NCBI RefSeq assembly: GCF_030816075.1
Contig: NZ_JAUSXO010000001.1
Span: 496,001-560,000 of the forward strand
DNA: 64,000 bases
Direction: 5' to 3'
Source of the DNA: Arthrobacter agilis
GTDB lineage: Bacteria; Actinomycetota; Actinomycetes; Actinomycetales; Micrococcaceae
Shown here one piece after another: positions 51,947-58,745 of the stretch. The translations under genes and the position numbers were made by a program. Position 1 is the first letter of the stretch; the number at the start of each line of letters is the position of its first letter. The notes beneath the pieces were generated by a model. That model saw only the letters and a list, made by a program, of their open reading frames with translations. It did not search any database and was not told the origin of the DNA.

Positions 51947-53454
51947 CCGACAGCGCCGCCGTCGAACGTCTCCTCCAGGAGGCGCTGGAGATCTACGAGA
52001 ACGAGCCGACCATGCGCACCGAGCTCGAGGGGTACGCGCAGCGGCTGCAGGAACCGCTGCGCGTGGCGGTCGCGGGCATGGTCAAGGCCGGCAAGTCCAC
52101 GCTCCTCAACGCGATCATCGGGGAGGAGATCGCCCCCACCGGCACGGGGGAGTGCACCCGCATCATCACCTGGTACCGCTATGCGACCACGCCCAGGATC
52201 ACCGCGTACCCCGTGGACGGCGAGCCCTACCTGCTCCCGCTCACCCGCGTGGACGGGCGGCTGGTGTTCGACCTCGGGAGCCGGTCCGCAGCCGAGGTGG
52301 GGCGGATCGTCGTCGAGTGGCCGGCGGAGAACCTGCGCCGCATGACGCTCATCGACACCCCGGGCATCGCCTCGCTCTCGGAGGGCGTCTCGGAGCTCAG
52401 CACGCAGTTCCTCACACCACAGGACACGGCGTCGGAGGCGGACGCCGTCATCTACCTGATGCGCCACCTCCACGCCTCCGACGTCATGTTCCTCGAGGCG
52501 TTCCGCGATACCAGCGCCGCGAGCGCCGGGACGGTCAACGCGCTGGCCATCCTGTCGCGGGCGGACGAGGTGGGGGCAGGGCGCATCGACTCCCTCATCT
52601 CCGCCGCCAAGGTCGCCGACCGCTACCGGGCGGACCCGTCGCTCAGGGCCCTCGTGCTCGACGTCCTGCCCATGGCCGGGCTGCTCGCCCAGAGCTCCCG
52701 CACCCTACGGCAGTCGGAGTACGAGGCCTTCGTGGCGCTCTCCGTCCTCGAGCGGACGCAGCGTGAACGCATGCTGCTCTCCGCCGACCGCTTCGTCACC
52801 GGATGTGCCGCCCTGAACATCCCCGAGGACGACGGGCGCCGGCTGCTCGACCGCTTCGGCCTCTTCGGGGTCCGGCTGGGTGCAGCCCTCGTGCGCGGCG
52901 GCGCCGGCAGTGCCACGGCGTTGGCCCACGAACTCGCCCGGCGCAGCGGACTCGACCTCCTGCTGGCGCTCATCACCCGGCAGTTCGACGCGCGCTCCTC
53001 GACCCTCCGGGCGCGGACCGCGCTCGCGGGCCTCGAGACGCTCGTGCGGACCCATCCACGCGCCGGAAGCGCCGCACTGGTGCCCGGCATCGAGCGGATC
53101 AAGGCCAACGCCCACGAGATCCGCGAGCTGCAGCTGCTCTCGGCGCTGCGCTCCGGGCAGGTGCCCCTGCCGGCGTCGGTGATGGCCGACGCCGAGCGCC
53201 TGATCGGAGGATCGGGCGTCGCGGGGGCGGAGCGCCTGGCCCTCGCGCCGGACGCCTCCCGGGACGACATCCGCGCGGCGTCCCTCGCGGAACTCGACCG
53301 GTGGCGGACGTTCACCGAGAACCCCCTCCTGGACCGTGGCGCTCTGGAGGCCTGCCATGTGGTGATGCGCTCTTGCGAGGAGCTCGTCGCGCGGTCGGGC
53401 GCCTCCGGTCGCCATGCACACCCTGTCGTCGCCACCACGGGCGGGCACGCCTGA
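51943..53454 (+). CDS. Dynamin-like GTPase (IniC-like)
   Basis: A 503-residue GTPase. G1 is GMVKAGKS (45-52), G2 lies around TGTGECTRIITWYRY, G3 is DTPG (138-141) and G4 is read as SRAD in LAILSRADEV. The C-terminal half is helical and lacks the hydrophobic paddle of its partner, as IniC does relative to IniA. The pair therefore resembles bacterial two-subunit dynamins in which one subunit carries the membrane-binding element. It starts inside the stop of the preceding gene. No terminator follows directly; 68-bp tandem repeats begin ~50 bases downstream. Confidence 0.85.
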   Translation: MTDSAAVERLLQEALEIYENEPTMRTELEGYAQRLQEPLRVAVAGMVKAGKSTLLNAIIGEEIAPTGTGECTRIITWYRYATTPRITAYPVDGEPYLLPLTRVDGRLVFDLGSRSAAEVGRIVVEWPAENLRRMTLIDTPGIASLSEGVSELSTQFLTPQDTASEADAVIYLMRHLHASDVMFLEAFRDTSAASAGTVNALAILSRADEVGAGRIDSLISAAKVADRYRADPSLRALVLDVLPMAGLLAQSSRTLRQSEYEAFVALSVLERTQRERMLLSADRFVTGCAALNIPEDDGRRLLDRFGLFGVRLGAALVRGGAGSATALAHELARRSGLDLLLALITRQFDARSSTLRARTALAGLETLVRTHPRAGSAALVPGIERIKANAHEIRELQLLSALRSGQVPLPASVMADAERLIGGSGVAGAERLALAPDASRDDIRAASLAELDRWRTFTENPLLDRGALEACHVVMRSCEELVARSGASGRHAHPVVATTGGHA

Positions 53455-53714
53455 CCCAGGGTTGGACCTGCGTCATCGGTGTCAGGGTGTGACCCCGGAC
53501 CTACTTCGGGTGCGTGCCCCTGAACCGGCGTGCGACCGGGGGCATCAGCGTGAGGGCGAGACCAGGCCTTACCTTGGGTGCGTGCCCCTGAACCGGCGTG
53601 CGACCGGGGGCATCAGCGTGAGGGCGAGACCAGGCCCTACCTTTGGTGCGTGCCCCTGAACCAGCGCGAGATCGGCGGCATCAGCGTCACGGCGAGCGCG
53701 ATGACGCCGAGCGC
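53455..53714. repeat. 68-bp tandem repeats copying the 3' end of the adjacent minus-strand gene
   Basis: The block beginning TGCGTGCCCCTGAACC occurs at 53511, 53579 and 53647, a period of exactly 68. The third copy (from 53647) is the real 3' end of the membrane-protein gene on the minus strand. The other two lie beyond its stop and still encode, in other frames, peptides like LTLMPPVARRFRGTHPR, matching the gene's own C-terminus ...LMPPISRWFRGTHQR. Copies 1 and 2 are nearly identical to each other and differ more from copy 3, so the array seems to have grown from an already diverged duplicate. Confidence 0.85.
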
Positions 53715-54164
53715 CAGCTGGGCCACGGCAAGATGCGGTACGGGCTGGAAGCCCGCGGTGTCGGTGCTGAGGAACGCCTGGACGAGCAGCACCGCTCCGG
53801 CGTCGAGCAGGAGGACCGCGAGCAGGGCCCACCGGGCCCACCCCCGTCCCCGCAGCAGGGGCCGGACGAAGAGCACCACGAGCAGGAGGACCACCGCGAA
53901 GGCGCCGAGGCTTCCCCAGAAGGCGATGGTGGCAGCCATCTCCGCATCCTCCGGCGCGATCCCGGCGTCGACGCTGAGGGCGGTGTCCTGGATGCCGCTG
54001 AGGAAGGTCTCGCGGTCGAGGAACGCGATCACGAGCGCCAGGGCGCCGGCGGCCACGGATGCGAGCCAGAGACCGCCCGCGACGCGCAGCAGCGGCGGTG
54101 GCTCGCGATCCGCGGTGATGGGCGGGGGAGTGGCATTGGACATCTCTGGCCGGGGAGGACGCAT
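53637..54164 (-). CDS. Small four-helix membrane protein of unknown function
   Basis: About 175 residues with four hydrophobic segments (approx. 31-50, 80-100, 110-132, 142-165), a polar N-terminus and the basic C-terminus RWFRGTHQR. No family was recognised. Start at ATG 54164 is favoured because TACATT lies six bases upstream on this strand (54176-54171), giving a leaderless message; ATG 54143 and ATG 54197 are alternatives. It converges on the IniC-like gene, and its 3' end is duplicated in tandem downstream. Confidence 0.6.
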   Translation of the reverse strand: MRPPRPEMSNATPPPITADREPPPLLRVAGGLWLASVAAGALALVIAFLDRETFLSGIQDTALSVDAGIAPEDAEMAATIAFWGSLGAFAVVLLLVVLFVRPLLRGRGWARWALLAVLLLDAGAVLLVQAFLSTDTAGFQPVPHLAVAQLALGVIALAVTLMPPISRWFRGTHQR

Positions 54165-54508
54165 GCTCGTAATGTAACCGGGCCATGCGCGGGCCACAAC
54201 GGTTCCGCCGCAGGTCGCGGCCTGTTCCGGCCGCTTTTCCGACCGGATGCAGATCGTCCCGTGGTCGTTGCTGCCGGCGGAGGCCGTCCCCGTCGTCGTC
54301 GGTGCCGGTCGTCCCCGTCGTCGGCGTCGGCGGCGGAGGTGGTGCCTCGTCGTCGTTCCTGCTTTTCAGTCTGCCGACCGTGTGTTCCGCCCCGACACGC
54401 CGCGTTTGCGGCAGCACCGCCCCGAAAACCAGGAACGACGGATGCTCCCCAGCGGATCGGGCGACGTCCCAAGGGCCTTCAGCGGATCGGGCGACGCCCC
54501 AAGGGCCT
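54165..54508. other. Intergenic region with palindromic element A and 30-bp repeats
   Basis: No gene found. It contains the promoter of the small membrane protein, a 90-bp palindromic element (54351-54440) and two extra copies of the 30-bp repeat derived from the end of the DUF559 gene (54451-54510). Short CCGTCGTC-type runs fill the rest. Confidence 0.6.
54351..54440. repeat. 90-bp palindromic element A
   Basis: The outer arms CGTCGTTCCTGCTTTTC (54351-54367) and GAAAACCAGGAACGACG (54424-54440) pair with one mismatch over 17 bp. Nested inside are CTGCCG/CGGCAG (54371-54376 with 54409-54414) and CGTGT/ACACG (54379-54383 with 54395-54399). The same-length element B at 55434-55523 has an identical right arm. 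Confidence 0.75.
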
Positions 54509-54537
54509 TCAGCGGATCGGGCGACCGCCGAGGGCCG
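54451..54537. repeat. 30-bp tandem repeats copying the 3' end of the DUF559 gene
   Basis: AGCGGATCGGGCGAC begins at 54451, 54481 and 54511, a period of exactly 30. The third copy contains the real C-terminus and stop of the DUF559 gene (GRPIR-stop on the minus strand). The other two keep the same reading frame and repeat the GRRPIR-stop and GTSPIR-stop ends. Confidence 0.85.
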
Positions 54538-55333
54538 TGAGGACCGTGGCGAGGAGTTCCTCCGGGTGGAACATGACGTCCTCGTAGGTGAAGCGGAGGA
54601 CGAGGTAGCCGGCGAGCACCGCCGTGTTGTTCCGCAGCCGGTCGCGCCGATACGCCTGGCGGTCGGAATGGAAGGCCGCGCCGTCGATCTCGACGATCAG
54701 GAAGCCCTCGACGAGGAAGTCCACCTGCCCCACACCCGGGATCGGCACCTGCGGCTGAACGTCGAGGCCTGCTCCGCGCAGCAGGAGGCGGGCCACCACC
54801 TCGATCACCGAATCAGCCGTGCACTCGACCATCGCCAGTGCGGCACGCGCCCTTCCATTGCGGCGACCCTGCAGGCGCTGGAGGAGGAAGCCGCTGGTGG
54901 CGTCACCGCGTCGCAGGGCGCACTCGACCATGGGAACCGATTCCTCCTCCGGCCGGCACTGCAGAGCGTGAACCAGCACATCGACGAGTCCGACCAGGGG
55001 AAGGTTCGCGTGCACGGCGACCGACCGGGTGCGGTGATTCACGCAGTCACCGGCCGTCCTCTCCAGCCGGCTGAGGTGCACCTGCGCGGGGCCGTGGACA
55101 CGCCACAGTCCGTAGTAGGTGGCGGCCGAGATGCAGGTCAGTCGTGCATGCTCGTTCACAGCCGTGACCAGGGCGGGCGCTGCGTCAGGCAGCGCCACCA
55201 CTCCTCGGCGGACGCGGAGAGCGCGGCCATCGTCGACGCCCCGGTCGATATGCCACTGGCTCACACCTCGCGCCCGCAGCACATGCGTCGGAGCCACACC
55301 CCCGACGGACGACAGCACGGCTTCCAGGGTCAC
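54509..55333 (-). CDS. DUF559 endonuclease-domain protein with AbiEi-like N-terminus
   Basis: A 274-residue protein. The N-terminal ~90 residues (APTHVLRARGVSQWHIDRGVDDGRALRVRRGV) form a winged-helix domain like AbiEi-type antitoxins. The C-terminal ~110 residues are a DUF559/Vsr-like PD-(D/E)xK fold with GQVDFLVEGFLIVEIDGAAFHS (D...E-x-D), DRLRNNTAVLAGY and VLRFTYEDV. Such proteins are common, often in multiple copies, in Micrococcaceae; a cleaving activity is not established. GTG 55333 is preferred because homology starts there and a TCTACT hexamer lies six bases upstream. Palindromic elements flank the gene on both sides, and its 3' end is duplicated. Confidence 0.75.
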   Translation of the reverse strand: MTLEAVLSSVGGVAPTHVLRARGVSQWHIDRGVDDGRALRVRRGVVALPDAAPALVTAVNEHARLTCISAATYYGLWRVHGPAQVHLSRLERTAGDCVNHRTRSVAVHANLPLVGLVDVLVHALQCRPEEESVPMVECALRRGDATSGFLLQRLQGRRNGRARAALAMVECTADSVIEVVARLLLRGAGLDVQPQVPIPGVGQVDFLVEGFLIVEIDGAAFHSDRQAYRRDRLRNNTAVLAGYLVLRFTYEDVMFHPEELLATVLTALGGRPIR

Positions 55334-55775
55334 CCCTGCAGTAGAGGCTGCTTCGCCGGGGGACGGGTGCCGTCCACACCGTATGTTCACAAGGGCGCGG
55401 CACCGGCACGTCGGCTGCTGGCGTGGGAGTCGCCGTCGTTCCCGGTTCTTGACCGCACCAACGCGCGTTGCGCTGCGACACGCGGAGCGTTTGACCGCCC
55501 TGGCGTGAAAACCAGGAACGACGACGGGCAGGCGGCGACGGAACGCGAGCGGCGACGGCGAGGGAACGACGACGGGCGGGCGGCGACGCCACGCGGGTGG
55601 AGGCGACGGGTAGGCGAAGCCACAACGGTAGGCGCCCGCACCGCCCGAACCACCCCGACGCCGGCCCGGCCCGACATGCCGAGCCCGGGGCCCGTCGAGT
55701 CGCCCCCTTTGACGGGACATGGCAAACTGGTACACCGTGCGCACATGCCCCGGCACCGGTCGGGTGTGGTCGCGG
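55334..55775. other. 442-base intergenic region with palindromic element B and GC-rich repeats
   Basis: No gene supported. It holds palindromic element B (55434-55523) and a GGAACGACGACGGGC-containing unit at 55515 and again at 55563 (48 bases apart), then GC-rich sequence up to the tRNA. Confidence 0.5.
55434..55523. repeat. 90-bp palindromic element B
   Basis: Outer arms CGTCGTTCCCGGTTCTT (55434-55450) and GAAAACCAGGAACGACG (55507-55523) pair at 14 of 17 positions, with a 56-base interior exactly as in element A. The interior contains the perfect palindrome CAACGCGCGTTG and shares GACACGC and GCGTTTG with element A. Confidence 0.7.
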
Positions 55776-55847
55776 TCCGCCCTGGTGTAACGGCAGCACC
55801 CCAGCCTTTGGAGCTGTGGAGTATAGGTTCGAATCCTATGGGCGGAA
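55776..55847 (+). tRNA. tRNA-Gln (UUG)
   Basis: A 72-base cloverleaf. Acceptor TCCGCCC/GGGCGGA is perfect, D-arm GTG/CAC has a TAACGGCAG loop, the anticodon loop CTTTGGA gives UUG at 55808-55810, and the T-arm ATAGG-TTCGAAT-CCTAT is canonical. The discriminator is A and CCA is not encoded. The outermost anticodon-stem pair is a C-U mismatch (55801 with 55817). It precedes glmU, as in related genomes. Confidence 0.93.
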
Positions 55848-55913
55848 CGGGGAGAATCCTGGCCGGTCCGGTCAGGCGCCCGCCGGTCAGTTACAGCTTA
55901 GGAGCGCTTCTTC

Positions 55914-57467
55914 ATGAGCAACCAGGACGGTTCCACCACCGCTGCACGCACCCAGGAGGCAACCCAGGAGGCTCCGGCCGCGGTGATCGTCCTCGCCGCC
56001 GGTGCCGGCACCCGGATGAAGTCCCGGACCCCGAAGATTCTGCACCCCATCGGCGGTCTGTCCATGATCGGCCACGCCCTCCGCGCCGCCCGCGGGGTGG
56101 AGCCCCGGGAGCTCGCCGTCGTCGTGCGGCATGAGCGCGACCGCGTGGCGGAGCACGTGACCGGCCTGGATGCCACGGCGGTCCTCGTGGACCAGGACGA
56201 CGTCCCCGGCACCGGCCGCGCCGTGCAGGTGGCCCTCGAGGCACTGGATGCACGCGCCCACCAGGAGCTGACCGGCACCGTCGTCGTGACGTACGGCGAC
56301 GTCCCCCTGCTGACGCCCGCGACCCTCCGCGAACTCGTGGCCGTCCACCAGGGCGAGGGCAACGCCGTCTCCGTCCTCACCGCACTCCTGGACGATCCCA
56401 CGGGCTACGGCCGGATCCAGCGCCACGAGGACGGCACCGTGGTGGCGATCGTCGAGCACAAGGACGCCTCACCCGAACAGCGCGCCATCCGCGAGGTCAA
56501 CTCCGGGATCTACGCGTTCGACGCCGCCGTCCTCCGCGACGCGCTCACGCAGGTCGACACCGCCAACGCGCAGGGCGAGATGTACCTCACGGACGTCCTC
56601 GCGATCGCACGGGCCGCCGGCGGGCGCGTCGCCGCCGTCGTCCTCGCCGACCGCTGGCAGGTGGAGGGCGCGAACGACCGCCTGCAGCTCGCCGCACTCG
56701 GCGCCGAACTGAACCGGCGTGTCCTGGAGACGTGGATGCTCGCGGGCGTCAGCATCGTGGACCCGGCCACCACGTGGATCGACTCCACGGTGGTCCTCGA
56801 CGAGGACGTGACGCTGCTGCCGGGCACGCAGCTGCACGGCGCGACCCACGTGTCCCGCGACGCCGTCGTCGGCCCGGACACCACCCTCACGGACGTCGTC
56901 ATCGGGGAGGGCGCGCACGTGGTGCGCACGCACGGCAGCGGCGCCCGGATCGGCGCCGGCGCCAGCGTGGGCCCCTTCACCTACCTCCGCCCGGGCACGG
57001 TCCTCGGCGAGGAGGGCAAGATCGGGGCGTTCTACGAGACGAAGAACGTGACGATCGGCCGCGGCTCGAAGCTCTCCCACCTCGGCTACGCGGGTGACGC
57101 CGAGATCGGCGAACACACCAACATCGGCTGCGGCAACATCACCGCCAACTACGACGGCGTCAACAAGCACCGCACCGTCATCGGCTCCCACGTCCGGACC
57201 AGCTCGAACACCGTGTTCGTGGCCCCGGTCTCGGTGGGCGACGGTGCGTACACGGGCGCCGGTGCCGTGGTGCGCAAGGACGTCCCCGCCGGTTCCCTCG
57301 CCCTGAGCGTCGCACCCCAGCGGAACATCGCCGGCTGGGTGTCCACCAAGCGGCCGGACACGGCGTCCGCCGCCGCGGCAGATGCCACGCAGGCCGCCTC
57401 CACCAATGCCGTTACTGCAGATTCCCCCATGAGCAGCACAACCACAGAAGAGAGCACCAACGCATGA
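55914..57467 (+). CDS. glmU: Bifunctional UDP-N-acetylglucosamine pyrophosphorylase / glucosamine-1-phosphate acetyltransferase
   Basis: A 517-residue enzyme making UDP-GlcNAc for peptidoglycan and wall linkers. The N-terminal uridylyltransferase domain has VLAAGAGTRMKSRTPKILH and VTYGDVPLL. The C-terminal left-handed beta-helix acetyltransferase domain has the hexapeptide repeats, the YAGDAEIGEHTNIGCGNITANYDG site and KHRTVIGSH. A ~20-residue N-terminal and a ~45-residue Ala/Thr/Ser-rich C-terminal extension are typical of actinobacteria. AGGAG at 55900-55904 precedes ATG 55914. The stop overlaps prs (ATGA), the conserved glmU-prs operon. Confidence 0.95.
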   Translation: MSNQDGSTTAARTQEATQEAPAAVIVLAAGAGTRMKSRTPKILHPIGGLSMIGHALRAARGVEPRELAVVVRHERDRVAEHVTGLDATAVLVDQDDVPGTGRAVQVALEALDARAHQELTGTVVVTYGDVPLLTPATLRELVAVHQGEGNAVSVLTALLDDPTGYGRIQRHEDGTVVAIVEHKDASPEQRAIREVNSGIYAFDAAVLRDALTQVDTANAQGEMYLTDVLAIARAAGGRVAAVVLADRWQVEGANDRLQLAALGAELNRRVLETWMLAGVSIVDPATTWIDSTVVLDEDVTLLPGTQLHGATHVSRDAVVGPDTTLTDVVIGEGAHVVRTHGSGARIGAGASVGPFTYLRPGTVLGEEGKIGAFYETKNVTIGRGSKLSHLGYAGDAEIGEHTNIGCGNITANYDGVNKHRTVIGSHVRTSSNTVFVAPVSVGDGAYTGAGAVVRKDVPAGSLALSVAPQRNIAGWVSTKRPDTASAAAADATQAASTNAVTADSPMSSTTTEESTNA

Positions 57468-58444
57468 GTGAGATCACTGCACACGGCGAGAAGAAGCTCG
57501 TCCTGGCGTCGGGACGCGCACACCCCGAGCTCGCCGAGGAGATCGCGTCGTGGCTCGGCACCGAGCTCCTCCCGGTCTCTGCCTACGACTTCGCCAACGG
57601 TGAGATCTACGTGCGCTCGGGGGAGAGCGTGCGCGGAACCGATGTCTTCGTCATCCAGGCCCACCCGGCACCGCTGAACAACTGGCTCATGGAGCAGCTG
57701 ATCATGGTCGACTCGCTGAAGCGCGCCTCGGCCAAGCGCATCACCGTCGTCTCGCCGTTCTACCCCTACGCACGCCAGGACAAGAAGGGCCGCGGCCGCG
57801 AGCCCATCTCCGCCCGCCTCGTCGCGGACCTCTACAAGACCGCCGGCGCCAACCGGCTCATGTCCGTGGACCTCCACACCTCGCAGATCCAGGGCTTCTT
57901 CGACGGGCCCGTGGACCACCTCATGGCCATCCCGCTCCTGGCCGACTACATCCGGTCACGGGTCGACGCCGACAACGTCACGGTCGTCTCGCCGGACACC
58001 GGACGCGTCCGCGTGGCCGAGCAGTGGGCCGAGCGCCTCGGCGGCGCCCCGCTCGCCTTCGTTCACAAGAGCCGCGACCTCACGGTGCCGAACCAGGCGG
58101 TGTCCAAGCAGGTGGTCGGGCAGGTCGAGGGCCGCACCTGCGTGCTCATCGACGACATGATCGACACCGGGGGAACCATCTCCGGGGCCGTGCAGGTGCT
58201 GAAGAACGCCGGCGCCAAGGACGTCATCATCGCCGCCACCCACGCGGTGTTCTCCGAGCCCGCCTCGCGCCGCCTGGCGGAGTCGGGTGCCCGCGAGGTC
58301 GTGGTCACCAACACGCTGCCCATCCCGTCCGAGAAGCGCTTCCCGCAGCTGACCGTGCTGTCCATCGCGCCCCTGATCGCGCGCGCCATCCGCGAGGTGT
58401 TCGACGACGGTTCGGTCACCAGCCTGTTCGACGGCAACGCGTAG
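57464..58444 (+). CDS. prs: Ribose-phosphate pyrophosphokinase (PRPP synthetase)
   Basis: A 326-residue class I PRPP synthetase, making phosphoribosyl pyrophosphate from ribose-5-phosphate and ATP for nucleotide, His and Trp synthesis and, in actinobacteria, for decaprenyl-phosphoribose. Motifs: FANGEIYVRSGESVRG, the flexible loop SPFYPYARQDKKGRGREPISARL, and the PRPP-binding CVLIDDMIDTGGT. Translation is coupled to glmU. The usual next gene in this block (pth or a 50S L25 gene) is not here; two regulators follow after 226 bases. Confidence 0.95.
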   Translation: MSEITAHGEKKLVLASGRAHPELAEEIASWLGTELLPVSAYDFANGEIYVRSGESVRGTDVFVIQAHPAPLNNWLMEQLIMVDSLKRASAKRITVVSPFYPYARQDKKGRGREPISARLVADLYKTAGANRLMSVDLHTSQIQGFFDGPVDHLMAIPLLADYIRSRVDADNVTVVSPDTGRVRVAEQWAERLGGAPLAFVHKSRDLTVPNQAVSKQVVGQVEGRTCVLIDDMIDTGGTISGAVQVLKNAGAKDVIIAATHAVFSEPASRRLAESGAREVVVTNTLPIPSEKRFPQLTVLSIAPLIARAIREVFDDGSVTSLFDGNA

Positions 58445-58670
58445 TACTGCGTAGGACCACGTAGCAGGAGTTCCACGCATACTGACACGCAATCAAGCAC
58501 TCAGATTCCACGTAGATATTGCGGGATTAGCAAGTAGTCTTACGGTAACTACCCGGGTGCAAAGCGAGTAGGTGGCGTGGAACTCCAGTAAGTGCTACTC
58601 GTGTAGTGCGGTGGATGCCTTCCTAGGCTCAAGGGGAACCACAGTCTCTTCGAACCCAGGAAGTGGTCCC
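58445..58670 (+). promoter_or_regulatory. Control region of the tandem LuxR regulators
   Basis: An unusually A+T-rich stretch. It contains the dyad GTAGT (58534-58538)...ACTAC (58548-58552), further CTACT/GTAGT motifs to 58607, and a TAGGCT -10-like hexamer at 58624-58629 that would start a ~35-base leader ahead of the small ORF at 58671. The GTAGT-N-TTAC core resembles GTAGTGATTACC at 38847, upstream of the second polysaccharide synthase gene. Confidence 0.4.
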
Positions 58671-58745
58671 ATGGATGTAAGAATCCCTGGCGTGATCGGT
58701 ATACAGCAGCTAACCTTCGTGTCGCGCAAGGCGGTGGCGAGATGA
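58671..58745 (+). CDS. 24-codon leader ORF coupled to a LuxR regulator
   Basis: ATG 58671 follows AGGAAG (58658-58663) by seven bases and encodes 24 residues (MDVRIPGVIGIQQLTFVSRK then AVAR). Its stop TGA overlaps the regulator's ATG at 58742 (ATGA). The regulator itself has only a weak AAGG, so it may depend on translation of the leader. The ORF uses several codons rare in this genome (AGA twice, ATA, CTA, GTA), which could slow ribosomes. No other identity is suggested. Confidence 0.5.
   Translation: MDVRIPGVIGIQQLTFVSRKAVAR

Noticed and set aside
55776..55847. tRNA-Gln as an integration site of a genomic island
   Set aside because: No integrase gene and no repeated copy of the tRNA 3' end were found elsewhere in the window.
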